Assembly: GCF_022458985.1 (NCBI RefSeq)
Contig: NC_061770.1
Span: 34,267,599 to 34,331,598, forward strand
Length of the DNA: 64,000 nt
Source: Mugil cephalus
Lineage: Eukaryota; Chordata; Actinopteri; Mugiliformes; Mugilidae
Direction of reading: 5' to 3'
The position numbers and the translations under genes were made by a program. Positions 62,135 to 64,000 of the stretch are shown here, piece by piece. The notes below the pieces were generated by a model. That model did not search any database and was not told the DNA's origin. It was given only the letters and a program-made list of their open reading frames with translations. Position 1 is the first letter of the stretch; every line of letters begins with the position of its first letter.

Positions 62135-64000
62135 CCTCTGGCTGGCTCAGAGGAGGAGAGAAAGTGCCACACTGCTATGGATGTAAAGTCGGAAAAACCT
62201 TTCATTGTGTGTGCGTATCAGCACCACAGTGAGAGAGAGAATAAAAAACTATCCAACCAGCCCCATCCAAGCTCAGACATCAGCCACAGAAGCAGCCCCA
62301 ATAAAGCTTATCCGAGATGATCACCCTTCACGTTGGACATTTACAACACCACTAGATTAAAGTGCTTCCTTGTTACACTCAAATTGTGCCAAGTTTACCT
62401 ATAGTGGTTACCTATCGAATAAGAGTGTGTTCACTCAAAACAAGAGCTGTGTGCTTGTATGTGTGTGTGTGTGCGCCTGTGTGCATGAGGATGCTCATTT
62501 TGGGTGTATCTGAAGCGAGTGTGCATATTCTGCAAATCAGTTTAACTAGACGACGCTCAAAAAAATGTCCTTTTTGGGTAGCCTTTGTTGAATGTCTGCG
62601 TCCCATAATGCACTGCTTGTATATCTATCTGTATATTTAAACTGTGCCAAACATATGAAGAGTTTTTTTTTTTGTTGTTGTTGTTTTTTTTTCGGCAAGT
62701 TGCATGAAGCAATATGTTAAAGAAACGTCAAGATCTTTGGCTGCAGACTCATTTTCGATGGGGACTACGCAGAGACTGGATACTAATATGTATGTTTATT
62801 AAGTCAATGAACACTGTGAAATCTGAGGACATTTTTAGAACCAAATCACTGGCATTTATTAATGCATCGCAGAAATACAATAATTATATGATGTGTCTGT
62901 GATTGCACAGTGTGGAGGAAACTAACAGTATAATATACATATATATATCCCAAAATGTACCTACTGTACCAAGGCCATTTTAACTGTCAGCTGTTTTATG
63001 TGTTTATAATCAGCCATGTCTTTGGAATTTCCTTATTACAGTTTTATTAGCATACTTTCACTCTGGTCCAAGACCATGTTCAAATGCTCTTAATCCATTG
63101 TCAGCTCAGCGTTCATTGTGCCGGTTAGAAAAACAAAAAAACTGTTGGTCAGTTTTTTAAAGGAATGGTTTGACTAATTGGGAAATACCTTTTTGGTGCA
63201 AAGATATAAGTTTATGACAAGAAAATAGATGCTTCTCATTTTTGTACATTACATTCAGAGCTACGGCCACGTAGCTGTTAGCTTAGCATGAAGAAAAGAA
63301 AGCAAAAAAACAAAAAAGTCTCAGACCCAGCTCAGTTGTCAGATTTGGAATTAATTTGATCGCACTCAGCTTAGATCGATGTGCTTTTGTAGTTAGAGGC
63401 AGCTTTTTGGCATTTAAGCTTAAAATTAAGACTATAAACCTGTACCACGCCGCCGTTTAACCGACTGTTTTGTGAAACATATAATTTATTTAAAAAGCTA
63501 AATTAAAACAAACTATTCCCTGACTTGCCCTTTGTGCAGTATTTAACTTGACATGGACTGTCTAAGCTGTATCTTTTGTCGACATTACCAATCGTAGTCA
63601 TAATGACTAGACACTGACTTTGAAATGAAGTTGATCAGCGTAGGCTTAGGCTAGCCTCGAAACCAACCCAACTTCTCCCGACTGTTCATTTTTATGCAAC
63701 AGAAAGTTAACCTGGGGTCGCTGTTGGGAACTGATTATGCTATATATTGGTTGCAGGACTATCCAATTGTGTGCAGAAGTATTACAAGTATTCCGGGCTA
63801 CCACTCAGCAAGACAGGAGATAAAAAAAAAAATTAAAAAAAAAAAAGGAACACATGCATGTATTTACAAACGCTCAGCATGGGAACGCAACCAATTATCA
63901 AACCATTGCAAAAACTAACCAGCAAGACGCCAAAGTAAATTCTTTTTGTATTTCTTCTGTGCTTCTTTTTCTTTTGTATACTTGAAGCCTAGATGCCTAC
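62135..64000 (+). other. slc1a1 3' UTR and downstream sequence
   Basis: AATAAA at 62300-62305 and AATAAA at about 62241 are possible poly(A) signals. Later A/T-rich sequence (ATTTATTAATGC, TATACATATATATATCC) suggests a longer alternative 3' UTR. A (GT)n tract lies at about 62459-62473. No further gene is visible to the right edge. Confidence 0.5.

Overview
The window is vertebrate nuclear DNA, almost certainly from a teleost (probably a percomorph-like fish). Short coding exons with canonical GT-AG introns join into proteins that match vertebrate families along their full length. The intergenic and intronic DNA is full of fish-type dispersed repeats: Tc1-derived elements, non-LTR fragments and microsatellites. 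There are no operons, Shine-Dalgarno sites or CRISPR arrays. All exon limits were worked out by hand from splice sites, reading phase and remembered family sequences; no alignment was run.

Layout, left to right. (1) 1050-1283, minus: first coding exon of a FREM1-type extracellular-matrix gene; the rest lies beyond the left edge. (2) 1284-9825: repeat-rich intergenic DNA with two unexplained exon-like open frames near 2.9 and 3.9 kb. (3) 9826-11265, plus: a two-exon, 234-residue gene encoding a signal peptide and a TGF-beta/BMP-type prodomain. It stops where the cleavage site and mature cystine-knot ligand would normally begin. (4) 12665-17149, plus: tspan5-like TspanC8 tetraspanin, 8 exons, 268 residues. 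(5) 17150-26483: convergent 3' regions and repeats, with a possible alternative tspan5 3' exon pair near 21 kb. (6) 26484-48896, minus: rap1gds1 (SmgGDS), 15 coding exons, 607 residues. (7) 48897-51348: head-to-head promoter region. (8) 51349-62134, plus: slc1a1 (EAAT3/EAAC1 glutamate transporter), 12 coding exons, 527 residues, followed by its 3' UTR to the right edge.

The genes do not form one pathway. TSPAN5 guides ADAM10 traffic, RAP1GDS1 chaperones small GTPases, SLC1A1 imports glutamate/aspartate/cysteine and FREM1 acts in basement membrane. From memory, TSPAN5 and RAP1GDS1 are also tail-to-tail neighbours on human 4q, while FREM1 and SLC1A1 are on human 9p, so the window joins two human linkage groups.

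The strongest candidates for something undescribed are the prodomain-only TGF-beta-family gene, a dispersed repeat whose copies carry CTCF-like motifs, and a tspan5 stop codon that overlaps a good 5' splice site.
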